Shown in pieces: positions 1-7,490 of a stretch of DNA of 33,707 nucleotides. The stretch spans positions 1 through 33,707 of the forward strand of contig NZ_FMIQ01000020.1 in the NCBI RefSeq assembly GCF_900095695.1. The letters are read 5' to 3'. A model generated the notes under the pieces. That model did not search any database and was not told where the DNA came from. It saw nothing but the letters and a program-made list of their open reading frames with translations. The stretch comes from Hafnia alvei. GTDB taxonomy: Bacteria; Pseudomonadota; Gammaproteobacteria; Enterobacterales; Enterobacteriaceae. Each line of letters starts with the position of its first letter. The stretch's first letter is position 1. A program made the position numbers and the translations under genes.

Positions 1-1027
1 TCCAAGGGGAAAAAGGCCCACAAATCCCGGCATAGGTCTCCAACCAGTGGAGCTGCTCTGTTTTCCAGTAACCGTTATGTTGCTCAGCGGCTTCAAGCAG
101 AGTGGGAAACAATTCCCCCCAGCGGACACGATCGCCGAGAATGTGCCTTGTGGTAATGGCTTGCATCTGGGTGGAAAAATAGAGTTCCAGCTCAGTAAAG
201 AGGTCATCCCCTTCGAGTGGCATAGGGCGAAGCAGGCGCACGTCATGACCCAATCCGTATTTGGTGGCCACATCATCAGAGGTTACCAGCAGGCTCGCCA
301 GTGCATCGCTGTAGCGATCGGCACCATGCATTTGCTGAATAAGGATAAGCTCAGCTGAAATATCAGTTTTTTTTATGCGGCGTTCAGCAGCATCAAACGA
401 ATACGAACGTAAAATCTCCAGCACTGGAACCAGGCAGCCAGCAGGCATCAGGCGCTGCCAGCACTCCTCGAATAGGGTTTGTAAGACCAAAGTATCTTCA
501 GGAGAATCTGTCAGCAAGAGCACATTCAGCGGCAGCCCCGCCGGAAGTCCCGTTAATGGCTCAACAAGATTGCTCAGAAATGCAGCAATGGCTTCGTCAT
601 CACTGTGAATATCTACGCGTAAGTCTTGTTTTGCATGTTGTTCCCGCCCCGCAGCGGAAATAAATTGTACCGGCGTCAGCGAATCTGACAGGAACACTTC
701 GCTGTGCATGACAGCCAGATAACGCCCAGCCCACTGGGTCCACTGCTCCTGAGAATAGCCTGCTTCCTTAGTTTCAAACTCGTGTTTATCAACAGCATTG
801 TTATAGCGCCAGCCTCGCAAACAAATGAACACAAACCAGACAAGTAAAGGTGATCCAGACAAAAGCCACAAGTTGTAATGCTGCAACGAGCTAAGCAGCT
901 GATTGGCGTGAAGGACAAATAGCACCATGCCGGCAACTAGGGCCACAAGACCACCAATCAACCAGAACACCAGTGACGGCTCTTCAGGCATCTTAGCAAC
1001 CGACGATTTTTGACGTTTCCAGCTCAT
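1..1027 (-). CDS. PAAR-linked two-helix membrane protein (copy 3 cassette), 3' partial
   Basis: An open frame from the ATG at 1027 to the left edge, 342 codons with no stop, so the gene continues outside the window. It encodes helices at about residues 18-39 and 53-70 (LVFWLIGGLVALVAGMVLFV, then SPLLVWFVFICLRGW), QWAGRYLAVMHSEVF, and the block ELILIQQMHGADRYSDALAS with TSDDVATKYGLGHDVRLLRP. These match the 382-residue protein after PAAR copy 1 along most of the length, so the two are paralogs. It begins three bases after the PAAR copy 3 stop. Its role is unknown. If the layout of copy 1 is repeated, another membrane-complex or cargo gene could follow. Confidence 0.82.
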   Translation of the reverse strand, partial: MSWKRQKSSVAKMPEEPSLVFWLIGGLVALVAGMVLFVLHANQLLSSLQHYNLWLLSGSPLLVWFVFICLRGWRYNNAVDKHEFETKEAGYSQEQWTQWAGRYLAVMHSEVFLSDSLTPVQFISAAGREQHAKQDLRVDIHSDDEAIAAFLSNLVEPLTGLPAGLPLNVLLLTDSPEDTLVLQTLFEECWQRLMPAGCLVPVLEILRSYSFDAAERRIKKTDISAELILIQQMHGADRYSDALASLLVTSDDVATKYGLGHDVRLLRPMPLEGDDLFTELELYFSTQMQAITTRHILGDRVRWGELFPTLLEAAEQHNGYWKTEQLHWLETYAGICGPFSPW

Positions 1028-1030
1028 GGT

Positions 1031-1297
1031 CTACCCTATTGCACAATCCGGCGCACTGGAAATCACTTGGCAACCGCACTCACAATGGCAGCCATCCACA
1101 ACTACGGCTTTGCCATCAGATGACCATTCAGATGCCCCTTCAATAATGGCATTGATACCGTGCCCTTTTTTCGGGCAACTGATCTTGTCACCGATTAATG
1201 CCACTTTTTTATCATTAACGATCATGGTTGATGTGGCTGAAATAACCTCGCCACCGTGTGTTGTTTTATCGCCCAGTAATACAAACCCTTTAGACAT
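1031..1297 (-). CDS. PAAR-domain spike-tip protein (copy 3)
   Basis: An 88-residue PAAR protein with LLGDKTTHGGEVISATS, ALIGDKISCPKKGHG and CHCECGCQVISS. It is close to copy 1 (same length, shared AVVVDGC and start region MSxGxVLLGDKT). The start has an AAGGA ribosome-binding site within the 12-base gap after the FGE-like gene. The stop is three bases from the next ATG, repeating the PAAR plus membrane-protein layout. No toxin extension. Confidence 0.93.
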   Translation of the reverse strand: MSKGFVLLGDKTTHGGEVISATSTMIVNDKKVALIGDKISCPKKGHGINAIIEGASEWSSDGKAVVVDGCHCECGCQVISSAPDCAIG

Positions 1298-1309
1298 GTG
1301 ATTTCCTTA

Positions 1310-2176
1310 TTATTTGAAAGGGGCATTTTCTACACAGCGGAATCCATATCCCGGCGCTTCAGTTTCGGGTTTATTTCTCCCACGAGTCACATCATATAAA
1401 CCAAACATTGAACCTAAATATCCCCTCACAACTTTTTCCGTGCCATTTACAGGTCCTTGAGGATTTTTCTCTGGTGAGTTTTCGTAATAATCTTCTGCGT
1501 ACCAGTCCATAACCCAGTCATGACCATTCCCCATCATGTCGTACAGACCTAATGGATTGGGTGGGTAAGAGCCAACAGGGGCTCTATCAAAGGTGAAATT
1601 GAGTTTATTATCAGGAGTACTCAAATTGTATACGTTATCTTTGTTTGCAAATTTCCTGAACTGCCCACGGCTACGTGCGGCATATTCCCATTGTGCTTCT
1701 GTCGGTAATGATATGTTTTTCCCAGAAACAGTCCCTATCCAATGGCAAAAGTCTGATGCATCGTTCCAATTTGCTACCGAAGGATAATTATCTCCTATAT
1801 ATTTATGCATTCGTTCATCATACTTGCCTTCAATTTTTCTACTTGATATTTTGTTATAATACTTATTCGCATCCCTTCGGTTAATAAGCAACCACTGATT
1901 AAACTCGCCCCACGTTATCCGATTCTTAGTTATTTTAAAATCAGATAACTCAACCCAGTGTAAGTGTTTATTGTCTAGATCCGGCGTTAGAGGTAATCTC
2001 TCATCAATTAATACGCCAAAATCTCCCATTTGATAACGACCACCATTGACTGTGACCATTGAATCATTAATTTCACGACTTAATTCATTTTCCTCATCTG
2101 TATTTTTTCCACTATCACAACCAGTAGCAAGCAAGCTGAGTAATGTAAGGCAAATGACAACCCTTGTCGTTTTCAT
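1310..2176 (-). CDS. Lipoprotein with formylglycine-generating-enzyme (SUMF1/PvdO) fold, T6SS-linked
   Basis: With the ATG at 2176 (GGAG nine bases upstream) the protein has 288 residues and a lipobox LLATGC (Cys20, Asp next at +2, suggesting inner-membrane retention). The FGE-type domain follows: VTVNGGRYQMGDFG, ITWGEFNQWL, YPSVANWNDASDFCHWIG, ISLPTEAQWEYAARSRGQF, NPLGLYDMMGNGHDWVMDWY, VVRGYLGSMFG and APGYGFRCVEN. The paired cysteines that bind copper and activate oxygen in true FGE are not present at the end of the domain, so formylglycine formation is unlikely. Such domains recur in T6SS islands as accessory or immunity-like proteins; the exact role here is unknown. The gene is AT-rich and stands between PAAR cassettes 2 and 3. 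Confidence 0.78.
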   Translation of the reverse strand: MKTTRVVICLTLLSLLATGCDSGKNTDEENELSREINDSMVTVNGGRYQMGDFGVLIDERLPLTPDLDNKHLHWVELSDFKITKNRITWGEFNQWLLINRRDANKYYNKISSRKIEGKYDERMHKYIGDNYPSVANWNDASDFCHWIGTVSGKNISLPTEAQWEYAARSRGQFRKFANKDNVYNLSTPDNKLNFTFDRAPVGSYPPNPLGLYDMMGNGHDWVMDWYAEDYYENSPEKNPQGPVNGTEKVVRGYLGSMFGLYDVTRGRNKPETEAPGYGFRCVENAPFK

Positions 2177-2181
2177 GACAT

Positions 2182-2685
2182 TTAAATCTCCATACCATTT
2201 ACAATAACTCGAGTACAACTTTCCATTAATACAGGGGATACCCGGGCATGCCTGACAGGGAGACCACCACCACGCGGTATGCTGGTTTTCAGTAACGGCG
2301 TCGCCTGTACCATTGCAGCGACCAGACTTCCTGTTCCCCTCCCGGCAGGGGTCTGAACGAACGAGTCCAGCACCCAGGCAAAGCGCTGACCGCGCGCGAT
2401 CTCCGTGTCTTTCAGGCTTTCACATTCATAATTCCAGCCTGCTTCACCATTGAGTTCAAGCCGGTATCCAATATGCCGAAAGACCGCCAGGATCCCCCAA
2501 ATGAGAAAGGGCAAGCCCAGAGCGGTTAACCAGAATGAAACCCCGCGCCGATCTCCTGTCCATTGCCATGCCGTCAACGCCACGCCAGCGACCAGAATGA
2601 CAATCAGTAAAATAATCCAACGTAATGTCACCGGACGCGGAATGTTGTCTTCATCTTCAGGGACTTCATCCAGATAAATCGGCAT
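2182..2685 (-). CDS. PAAR-linked two-helix membrane protein, short form (possible truncation)
   Basis: A 167-residue protein with two predicted helices (about residues 24-42 and 50-68) after an acidic start, MPIYLDEVPEDEDNIPRP. A soluble part follows containing RGQRFAWVLDSFVQTPAGRG and IPRGGGLPVRHARVS. Placement and helix layout match the 382-residue protein after PAAR copy 1 and the gene after copy 3, but residue-level similarity is weak and the length less than half. Base composition changes from GC-rich to AT-rich about 40 bases before its stop, where the final residues (LMESCTRVIVNGMEI) differ in character and overlap the ribosome-binding site of the next gene. This suggests the 3' end was replaced when the next gene arrived. 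Function unknown. Confidence 0.7.
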   Translation of the reverse strand: MPIYLDEVPEDEDNIPRPVTLRWIILLIVILVAGVALTAWQWTGDRRGVSFWLTALGLPFLIWGILAVFRHIGYRLELNGEAGWNYECESLKDTEIARGQRFAWVLDSFVQTPAGRGTGSLVAAMVQATPLLKTSIPRGGGLPVRHARVSPVLMESCTRVIVNGMEI

Positions 2686-2687
2686 AT

Positions 2688-2948
2688 TCAGCCAACCTTC
2701 GCCGCAGAAAAGGAGCTAATCAGCGTACAACCGCATCCGCACTTATGGCCTTCAAAAGCCACGGGGATCCCATCCTCATCCAGATAGTTTGGATTACCTT
2801 CAACAATGGTGGTTTCCCCGTGCTCAGGGCAGGAGACTTTATCGCCTTTACGAGCTGCGCCAATGCCACCGTACTTCATTGTCGTGGATGCAGTTAATAC
2901 CGAACCACCATGGGTCGTTTTATCCCCTTTACGAATAATCTTTAGCAT
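2688..2948 (-). CDS. PAAR-domain spike-tip protein (copy 2)
   Basis: An 86-residue stand-alone PAAR protein: IIRKGDKTTHGGSVLTAS, AARKGDKVSCPEHGE, and CGCGCTLISS with the His and Cys metal ligands of the family. It is the most divergent of the three PAAR copies. The ATG at 2948 follows GAGTGTGAA. A 110-base AT-rich gap separates it from the immunity-like gene. Its stop is two bases from the next membrane-protein gene, the same layout as copies 1 and 3. It could serve the VgrG in this window or a remote one. Confidence 0.92.
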   Translation of the reverse strand: MLKIIRKGDKTTHGGSVLTASTTMKYGGIGAARKGDKVSCPEHGETTIVEGNPNYLDEDGIPVAFEGHKCGCGCTLISSFSAAKVG

Positions 2949-3058
2949 TTCACACTCACTGTTTATAAAATTCGCAGATCCATAGCCGCAAGAATGCGTT
3001 AATATTTCAACCAGTAAAAATGCTCATGTTATCGACACGACAGCATAAATTATTTTTA

Positions 3059-3643
3059 TTAATCAATATTGCACCCATCCTCTGACTCAATTAACTTCAC
3101 AAATTCATTATCTTTAAATTTATAAACCACAGATTTGCAAACTGGGTTGTCATTTGCTCTTTTATCTAAAGGTATCGCCTGACCGGTAATAACAATCATA
3201 GAACTATCTTTATAAGCATCAACCTCGAAAGGGTAACCGACAGGTGTTCCATTATCACCAACACTTGCATACACATTACTTCCGTCATTATCACTCGGTA
3301 ATGCCGAAACAATACGCCCCGTGATTTTGTCAATTACCCAGCCACATACCCAAGCCTCATTTGAACATTCTTTTCCTTTGCCACCAACAGCCGTAAACAA
3401 CCTATAGTGCCCAGAAAAATTAACTTGCTTATTCAACTCAGACTGGATTGATTCCTTCCAATTTAATGAGTAGGTCCTCTGTTCGCTATTGAGTTGCACT
3501 TTTTTTGAAAATGGACCTGAACTGACGGCTGTTTGATAGTCTAAAAACTGCGGATCACTTGAATCACTTGCCGCTGAAAAAATCGTATATGTAGCCACCA
3601 AAACACCTAGTGCGGATTTGAACAGATTCTTTTTATTTACCAT
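3059..3643 (-). CDS. Exported protein of unknown function, second candidate immunity protein
   Basis: A 194-residue protein with an N-terminal signal peptide (KKNLFKSALGVLVATYTIFS, cleavage near SAA at about 23-26). The mature part contains VNFSGHYRLFTAVGGKGKEC, then WVCGWVIDKITGRIVSALPS and SSMIVITGQAIPL, a beta-rich pattern seen in periplasmic proteins of T6SS islands. At least four cysteines could form disulfides. It is coupled to the preceding gene through an 11-base overlap with that gene's out-of-frame tail. It may neutralise the second catalytic domain of the hydrolase, or a lost effector. The gene is AT-rich. No name can be given. Confidence 0.65.
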   Translation of the reverse strand: MVNKKNLFKSALGVLVATYTIFSAASDSSDPQFLDYQTAVSSGPFSKKVQLNSEQRTYSLNWKESIQSELNKQVNFSGHYRLFTAVGGKGKECSNEAWVCGWVIDKITGRIVSALPSDNDGSNVYASVGDNGTPVGYPFEVDAYKDSSMIVITGQAIPLDKRANDNPVCKSVVYKFKDNEFVKLIESEDGCNID

Positions 3644-3749
3644 TTTTCGATTCCTTCAATACCTTGACCATCTCACTTGGCAAAAGATGAGCTTTGTTAA
3701 GACCGTCAGCGGTATAGTAAGACTCACCACCTACCAAATTAATTATTTT
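3633..3749 (-). pseudogene. 38-codon out-of-frame tail of the SH3-like immunity gene
   Basis: Between the two exported-protein genes one frame reads protein-like sequence without a start: KIINLVGGESYYTADGLNKA, then HLLPSEMVKVLKESKNGK and a stop at 3633-3635. The stop overlaps the ATG of the following gene (3643) by 11 bases, the close overlap typical of coupled genes in this cluster. The stretch directly continues the preceding gene if its A run is one base shorter. I read it as the detached 3' end of that gene, by mutation or sequencing error, and not as an independent gene. Confidence 0.6.
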
Positions 3750-4347
3750 TCAGCGTCCTAAACTCATCTTTTTCACCGCCCTGATTTGTATAAGCGTCTA
3801 AAGTGTGTTTTTTGATAAGAAGTGTAAATGGTAAAGTCTTTTCACTTTCACACTTTGCACCAGCAGACTTACTGACATCAACCGAATAGTAATCTTTAGA
3901 ATTGCTCATGTTAAAACTCAAACAATCTTTGCCCAAAGAGCTTAGTTTATTGCTCTGGATTATTTCAGGAAGCATATTAAAAACCATTTGCTCCTCAGAT
4001 GAAGGGCCATTTGTAAGTTTAGTGTTTTCTAACTGAGATGTATCCAACCATCCATCAACTGAATCACCATTACTTTTAAAATAAGCAGCAGATAAAAAAT
4101 CTTTATAAATCGAATAACCTATTACATGATCTCCTGGAACTAAAAACACTTTGCTATTTTTGCATTTCTTATCTGGTGCACTATAGAAGTATAGCCGCCC
4201 TTTAGATATAACTTTGTAGTCGCTTGTAGAGTGATCAATATAGGCCTGCTCTGTATCTGCTTTTTTTTGTATATCCGAGCAAAAGTCACTTGCATTTGCG
4301 GCTGAGATAAAAAACAGAAGGGAAAACAGACTTATTAGATATTTCAT
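3739..4347 (-). CDS. Exported SH3-like protein, probable immunity to the peptidoglycan hydrolase (3' end likely frameshifted)
   Basis: A 202-residue protein with a Sec signal peptide (hydrophobic run, cleavage likely after SAANA at residue 19), so periplasmic. About residues 47-110 look like a bacterial SH3-type domain: KGRLYFYSAPDKKCKNSKVF, FLVPGDHVIGYSIYKDFLSA and VDGWLDTSQLE. Overlap of its ATG with the effector stop indicates co-translation. The end appears altered: the frame stops at EFRTLKNN, while one base shifted the sequence continues IINLVGGESYYTADGLNKAH to a stop overlapping the next gene. An intact gene would need one A fewer, or two more, in the A run near 3746-3750 and would end at 3633 with about 238 residues. 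Immunity is inferred from place and export signal. Confidence 0.72.
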   Translation of the reverse strand: MKYLISLFSLLFFISAANASDFCSDIQKKADTEQAYIDHSTSDYKVISKGRLYFYSAPDKKCKNSKVFLVPGDHVIGYSIYKDFLSAAYFKSNGDSVDGWLDTSQLENTKLTNGPSSEEQMVFNMLPEIIQSNKLSSLGKDCLSFNMSNSKDYYSVDVSKSAGAKCESEKTLPFTLLIKKHTLDAYTNQGGEKDEFRTLKNN

Positions 4348-6557
4348 TTCAAGCCTCGACTTTTCATGTAACTACCTTTCATTATTGCAATGAGATTCTT
4401 GGCATATGTTGGATTCGTTGCATACCCTTTTTCTTGCAAACCATGAGCCCACTTTATCGGATCATCAGTTTCAAAAAGTGATGCATACCGCTTGTTTTCT
4501 TTCAAGAACCTAGCTCTGTCAGCAATGCTTTCTTCAAATGATGAATAGGCTGCAAACTTATCAATTATTTTGATCTTCCTTCCATTTATGAATTCTGACG
4601 TCCAATTTTCAACATAGTCCTGCCCTGCCTTAGCTTTAATACCGAACAGATTGAAACTGTATCTTTCATTGTTAATATCAACCATAACTTTTTTGCCATA
4701 GTAAGACTCTTCAATGGCTTGGGCTGTTGTTATTGCGGCGGGTATTCCTGAGGTTGCTTGATCTTTCTGTGCAGCTTCATATACAGCGTCAACAAATTCT
4801 TGTCGCGAAAGGTTTCGCCAATCCTTTTGATTTTGTAGTAATGTCCCTAAAAACATTATCGGGTGCATATGCCACAAAGATGGCCCCAGCTTCAGTTTAC
4901 TGGCATCCTGCATCCAGACCATTTTCTCAATGTAAGCTTCACTGTAGGTTTTCCATTCTGGCGCATCTTTCGTCAGGTTATTCAGGAATGGCAACCAAAT
5001 AGGATCACTCTTCTTGTGATACCACTCACTTGGGTGTTTTACAATCATCCTGTTCTTCGCATCCCGATAGGATGGGTTATGGATTGCACTCAGGTATTCA
5101 TGAGGCGAATACGGACTGATACTGCCATCGATACGGTTCAAGAGTCGCTTGTAATTAAGCGGTACAACGCGGTGGGTTACGCGGGCATCATTACTGGATG
5201 TGTAATGAAGCCTGTCAAGAACCTTTTGAACCAGACCTTTCGGCGGCGTTTTCCCATCCAGATGATCGAAGCTTGGTGCCTCATCCTCCGCCGTGGTAAA
5301 TCCTCGCTTCTCGAGATCGTATTGCGACAGTGTTTCAACCGACTTATTTGTTTTCGGCACGTAACCATTTGCATACGGCAAAAACCAGTAAGCCTGCTTC
5401 TGTGCGTCCGTTTCTGTTTTCACCTGGCTCAGTGTCAGGATTGATTCGCCTTGCGAAACTTTGCCGCTACTGACCATTGCCTTAGTCTTCAAATCTTTCG
5501 AAAACAGCGGCAATCCCGACGGGCACTTCAGATAAAGCGGCGTACTCTCACCCACCTTCTCAGGGTTTTTCAGGAATGCTGGAAGACTGTCATCTGAACT
5601 CAGGCATTCAATGTGTACCTGATAGCGGGAATCGTAACCGCCATCTTTTGGTACCTGAAAATAGCCCAGGTGTCCGACGCTGTCGCCAGCACTTATTGGG
5701 TAAGGCGTCGGGCAAACAACCTTATCAAATTGCATTAGCTCAGCAAAAGGCGGCATCAGATGCGTCCACCACGAAGGACGAGGTGCCGCGTCTGATAACG
5801 GAACAAGATTATTTTTGTCCGTCAGGATCCAGTATTGTTGTCCTTCCTGCAGGCTGGTCTTTGTCCCTTTAGCTTTCGCTTTGTCGGAAAGTCCTTTAAA
5901 CGTGACCAGCCCATAGCGGCGACCGTTATGTCCAATGGTGTGCAGGTTACTGTCTGTGGCATCCCACTCAATATGGGCACCTTTAGGGATGGTGGCCACA
6001 CGGTACGAATCGCTGACCTCTTTGTTATCAGTGCTGGCGCTCATCACCCATTCAGGGCGATAGGCGGACAGATTATCATTCACAGCCCAGTGGGTTTCAC
6101 CTTCGCTGGGAGCATAAGCTGAGTATGGCGCCAGATGCATATACAGCGTGTAGAAATGCAGACCGCTTTCTTTCTTCTCACCCGACTGAATATAGTGGCG
6201 AACGAGGACAAAGGAGCCTGACACATTCAGAGGGCCGGTTTCCCACGGAACATCCAGGTAATCGCTGCAAATACGGTATGCCACCACTTCCCCGTCGGCC
6301 ATGCAGCGAACGGCCTGTTCACCTTTATACGCCACCGGGAAATCGACAGATTCAGAGGCCGCTTTTCCACTCAGAGCACACCAGGGCGTTGTAGTACTCG
6401 TAATATGAATACCACCGTGCCACATGCCGTTGCTTCCCAGCAGGTACCATCCGGTCGGTTCGCCTTCCAGATGTGACATCACATCATCCTGGTTGGCAAA
6501 ATCACTTCCGCGTTTATTGGACGGCACGGGCCAGCTGAATTTTGGTAATACCGACAT
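4344..6557 (-). CDS. Large peptidoglycan hydrolase, T6SS effector with M23-like N-terminus and GH73 glucosaminidase C-terminus
   Basis: A 737-residue protein without a signal peptide. The C-terminal region (about 585-737) is a FlgJ/GH73-type N-acetylglucosaminidase: QEFVDAVYEAAQKDQ, ITTAQAIEESYYGKK with candidate catalytic Glu617, SFNLFGIKAK, and YATNPTYAKNLIAIM. The N-terminal 320 residues follow the layout of an M23 lysostaphin-type domain: WHGGIHIT (45-52), CMADGEVVAYRI (85-96), FYTLYMHLAP (135-144), GDSVGHLGYFQ (291-301) and YQVHIE (312-317). His47, His141 and His315 may be metal-site residues, but the usual Asp is not evident, so activity is uncertain. The ATG follows GAGGGATCTCAA; the stop overlaps the next gene by four bases (ATGA), fitting an effector-immunity pair. 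The target would be the cell wall of competing bacteria. Confidence 0.85.
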   Translation of the reverse strand: MSVLPKFSWPVPSNKRGSDFANQDDVMSHLEGEPTGWYLLGSNGMWHGGIHITSTTTPWCALSGKAASESVDFPVAYKGEQAVRCMADGEVVAYRICSDYLDVPWETGPLNVSGSFVLVRHYIQSGEKKESGLHFYTLYMHLAPYSAYAPSEGETHWAVNDNLSAYRPEWVMSASTDNKEVSDSYRVATIPKGAHIEWDATDSNLHTIGHNGRRYGLVTFKGLSDKAKAKGTKTSLQEGQQYWILTDKNNLVPLSDAAPRPSWWTHLMPPFAELMQFDKVVCPTPYPISAGDSVGHLGYFQVPKDGGYDSRYQVHIECLSSDDSLPAFLKNPEKVGESTPLYLKCPSGLPLFSKDLKTKAMVSSGKVSQGESILTLSQVKTETDAQKQAYWFLPYANGYVPKTNKSVETLSQYDLEKRGFTTAEDEAPSFDHLDGKTPPKGLVQKVLDRLHYTSSNDARVTHRVVPLNYKRLLNRIDGSISPYSPHEYLSAIHNPSYRDAKNRMIVKHPSEWYHKKSDPIWLPFLNNLTKDAPEWKTYSEAYIEKMVWMQDASKLKLGPSLWHMHPIMFLGTLLQNQKDWRNLSRQEFVDAVYEAAQKDQATSGIPAAITTAQAIEESYYGKKVMVDINNERYSFNLFGIKAKAGQDYVENWTSEFINGRKIKIIDKFAAYSSFEESIADRARFLKENKRYASLFETDDPIKWAHGLQEKGYATNPTYAKNLIAIMKGSYMKSRGLK

Positions 6558-6567
6558 TTGAGATCCC

Positions 6568-7440
6568 TCAGTTACTCAGTGGCTTGCTAATAATGTTGGT
6601 CATTTCGGCGATTTCAGTGGTTTTGAAATTCGGTGCGTCAAACGGCATATCGCCGCCACTACCGGGCACCAGGTATTCCCCCACCTTCATAGTCAGATCG
6701 CCTTTTGAGCCATGTTCAATGCCACTGTCGCTGAGCTTCAGGTAAGAGCCGCCACCATTCACCGTCAGTGTTTTGGGGGTGCTGATAATAATTTCATCAT
6801 CGGTGCTGGTGATGGTCAGTTGCTTCTGCGCACTCATGTCGAGTGTGTTGTGACGGGAATGCATCTCCACCTCACCGAGGTTCGCAATCAGCTTCGCCCC
6901 GACTTTATGGACAAACAATCCCAGCTCCTGCTCCGCACTCAACGAGACATTGCCCATCGCGCCGATATCCAGATGCTGTCCGGCATTGAGCATCGTATTC
7001 TGCGAACTGGTGAGCTGAAGATGCTCGCCCGAGGTGAACGCCATTCCCTGAGGAGCAGACGCCAGCATCACAGCCGACTGCAAATCAGCAATGCTCTGCG
7101 TCACCAGATTGTTTTGCGTCCGAATGTCGCTGACCAGCGCCTTTGCTGCTTCAGCAGCATTGTTCAGTGCCTGCATTTCGCGGTTGGCCTGCTTGATGCG
7201 GTTCACGGCCGGTGCCATTTCCAGCATGGCCCCCTGACCTTTTGCCTGCGTATACCAAGCTGCCGTCTGAAGCTCCACACCATTGTGCTCAAACAGGGAA
7301 AGACAGAGTTTTTCGGCATAAGACCAGTTCACATCAGGACGTGCCGGATGTGAAAGCTTGCTCAGTTCATCGCGCAGAGCGGCATAGTCCGCGAACGTAC
7401 GCGGGTCACCGCCAGTTTTGAGGTGTTTATGATTGTTCAC
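6568..7440 (-). CDS. Chimeric protein: ImpA/VasL-type N-terminus joined to an orphan VgrG DUF2345 tail
   Basis: A 290-residue protein in two parts. Residues 1-70 carry the VasL/ImpA_N-type stretch LKTGGDPRTFADYAALRDEL, then VNWSYAEKLCLSLFEHNGVE and LQTAAWYTQAKGQ. Residues from about 90 match the VgrG C-terminal region: NNAAEAAKALVSDIRTQNN, LLASAPQGMAF-type APQGMAFTSGEHLQLTSSQN, LGLFVHKVGAKLIANLGEVE, and the DUF2345 repeat ending VNGGGSYLKLSDSGIEHGS. The gp27/gp5 parts of VgrG are absent, so it cannot be a complete spike. It is not identical to the tail of the VgrG in this window, so it came from another vgrG. It stands 10 bases before the hydrolase gene, suggesting an adaptor or carrier for that effector; a recombination relic is the alternative. 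Confidence 0.8.
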   Translation of the reverse strand: MNNHKHLKTGGDPRTFADYAALRDELSKLSHPARPDVNWSYAEKLCLSLFEHNGVELQTAAWYTQAKGQGAMLEMAPAVNRIKQANREMQALNNAAEAAKALVSDIRTQNNLVTQSIADLQSAVMLASAPQGMAFTSGEHLQLTSSQNTMLNAGQHLDIGAMGNVSLSAEQELGLFVHKVGAKLIANLGEVEMHSRHNTLDMSAQKQLTITSTDDEIIISTPKTLTVNGGGSYLKLSDSGIEHGSKGDLTMKVGEYLVPGSGGDMPFDAPNFKTTEIAEMTNIISKPLSN

Positions 7441-7490
7441 GGAGATTGTCCGTCCGTTAATTGATGAGAATGAGGCGAGAAAAAGCGCAG

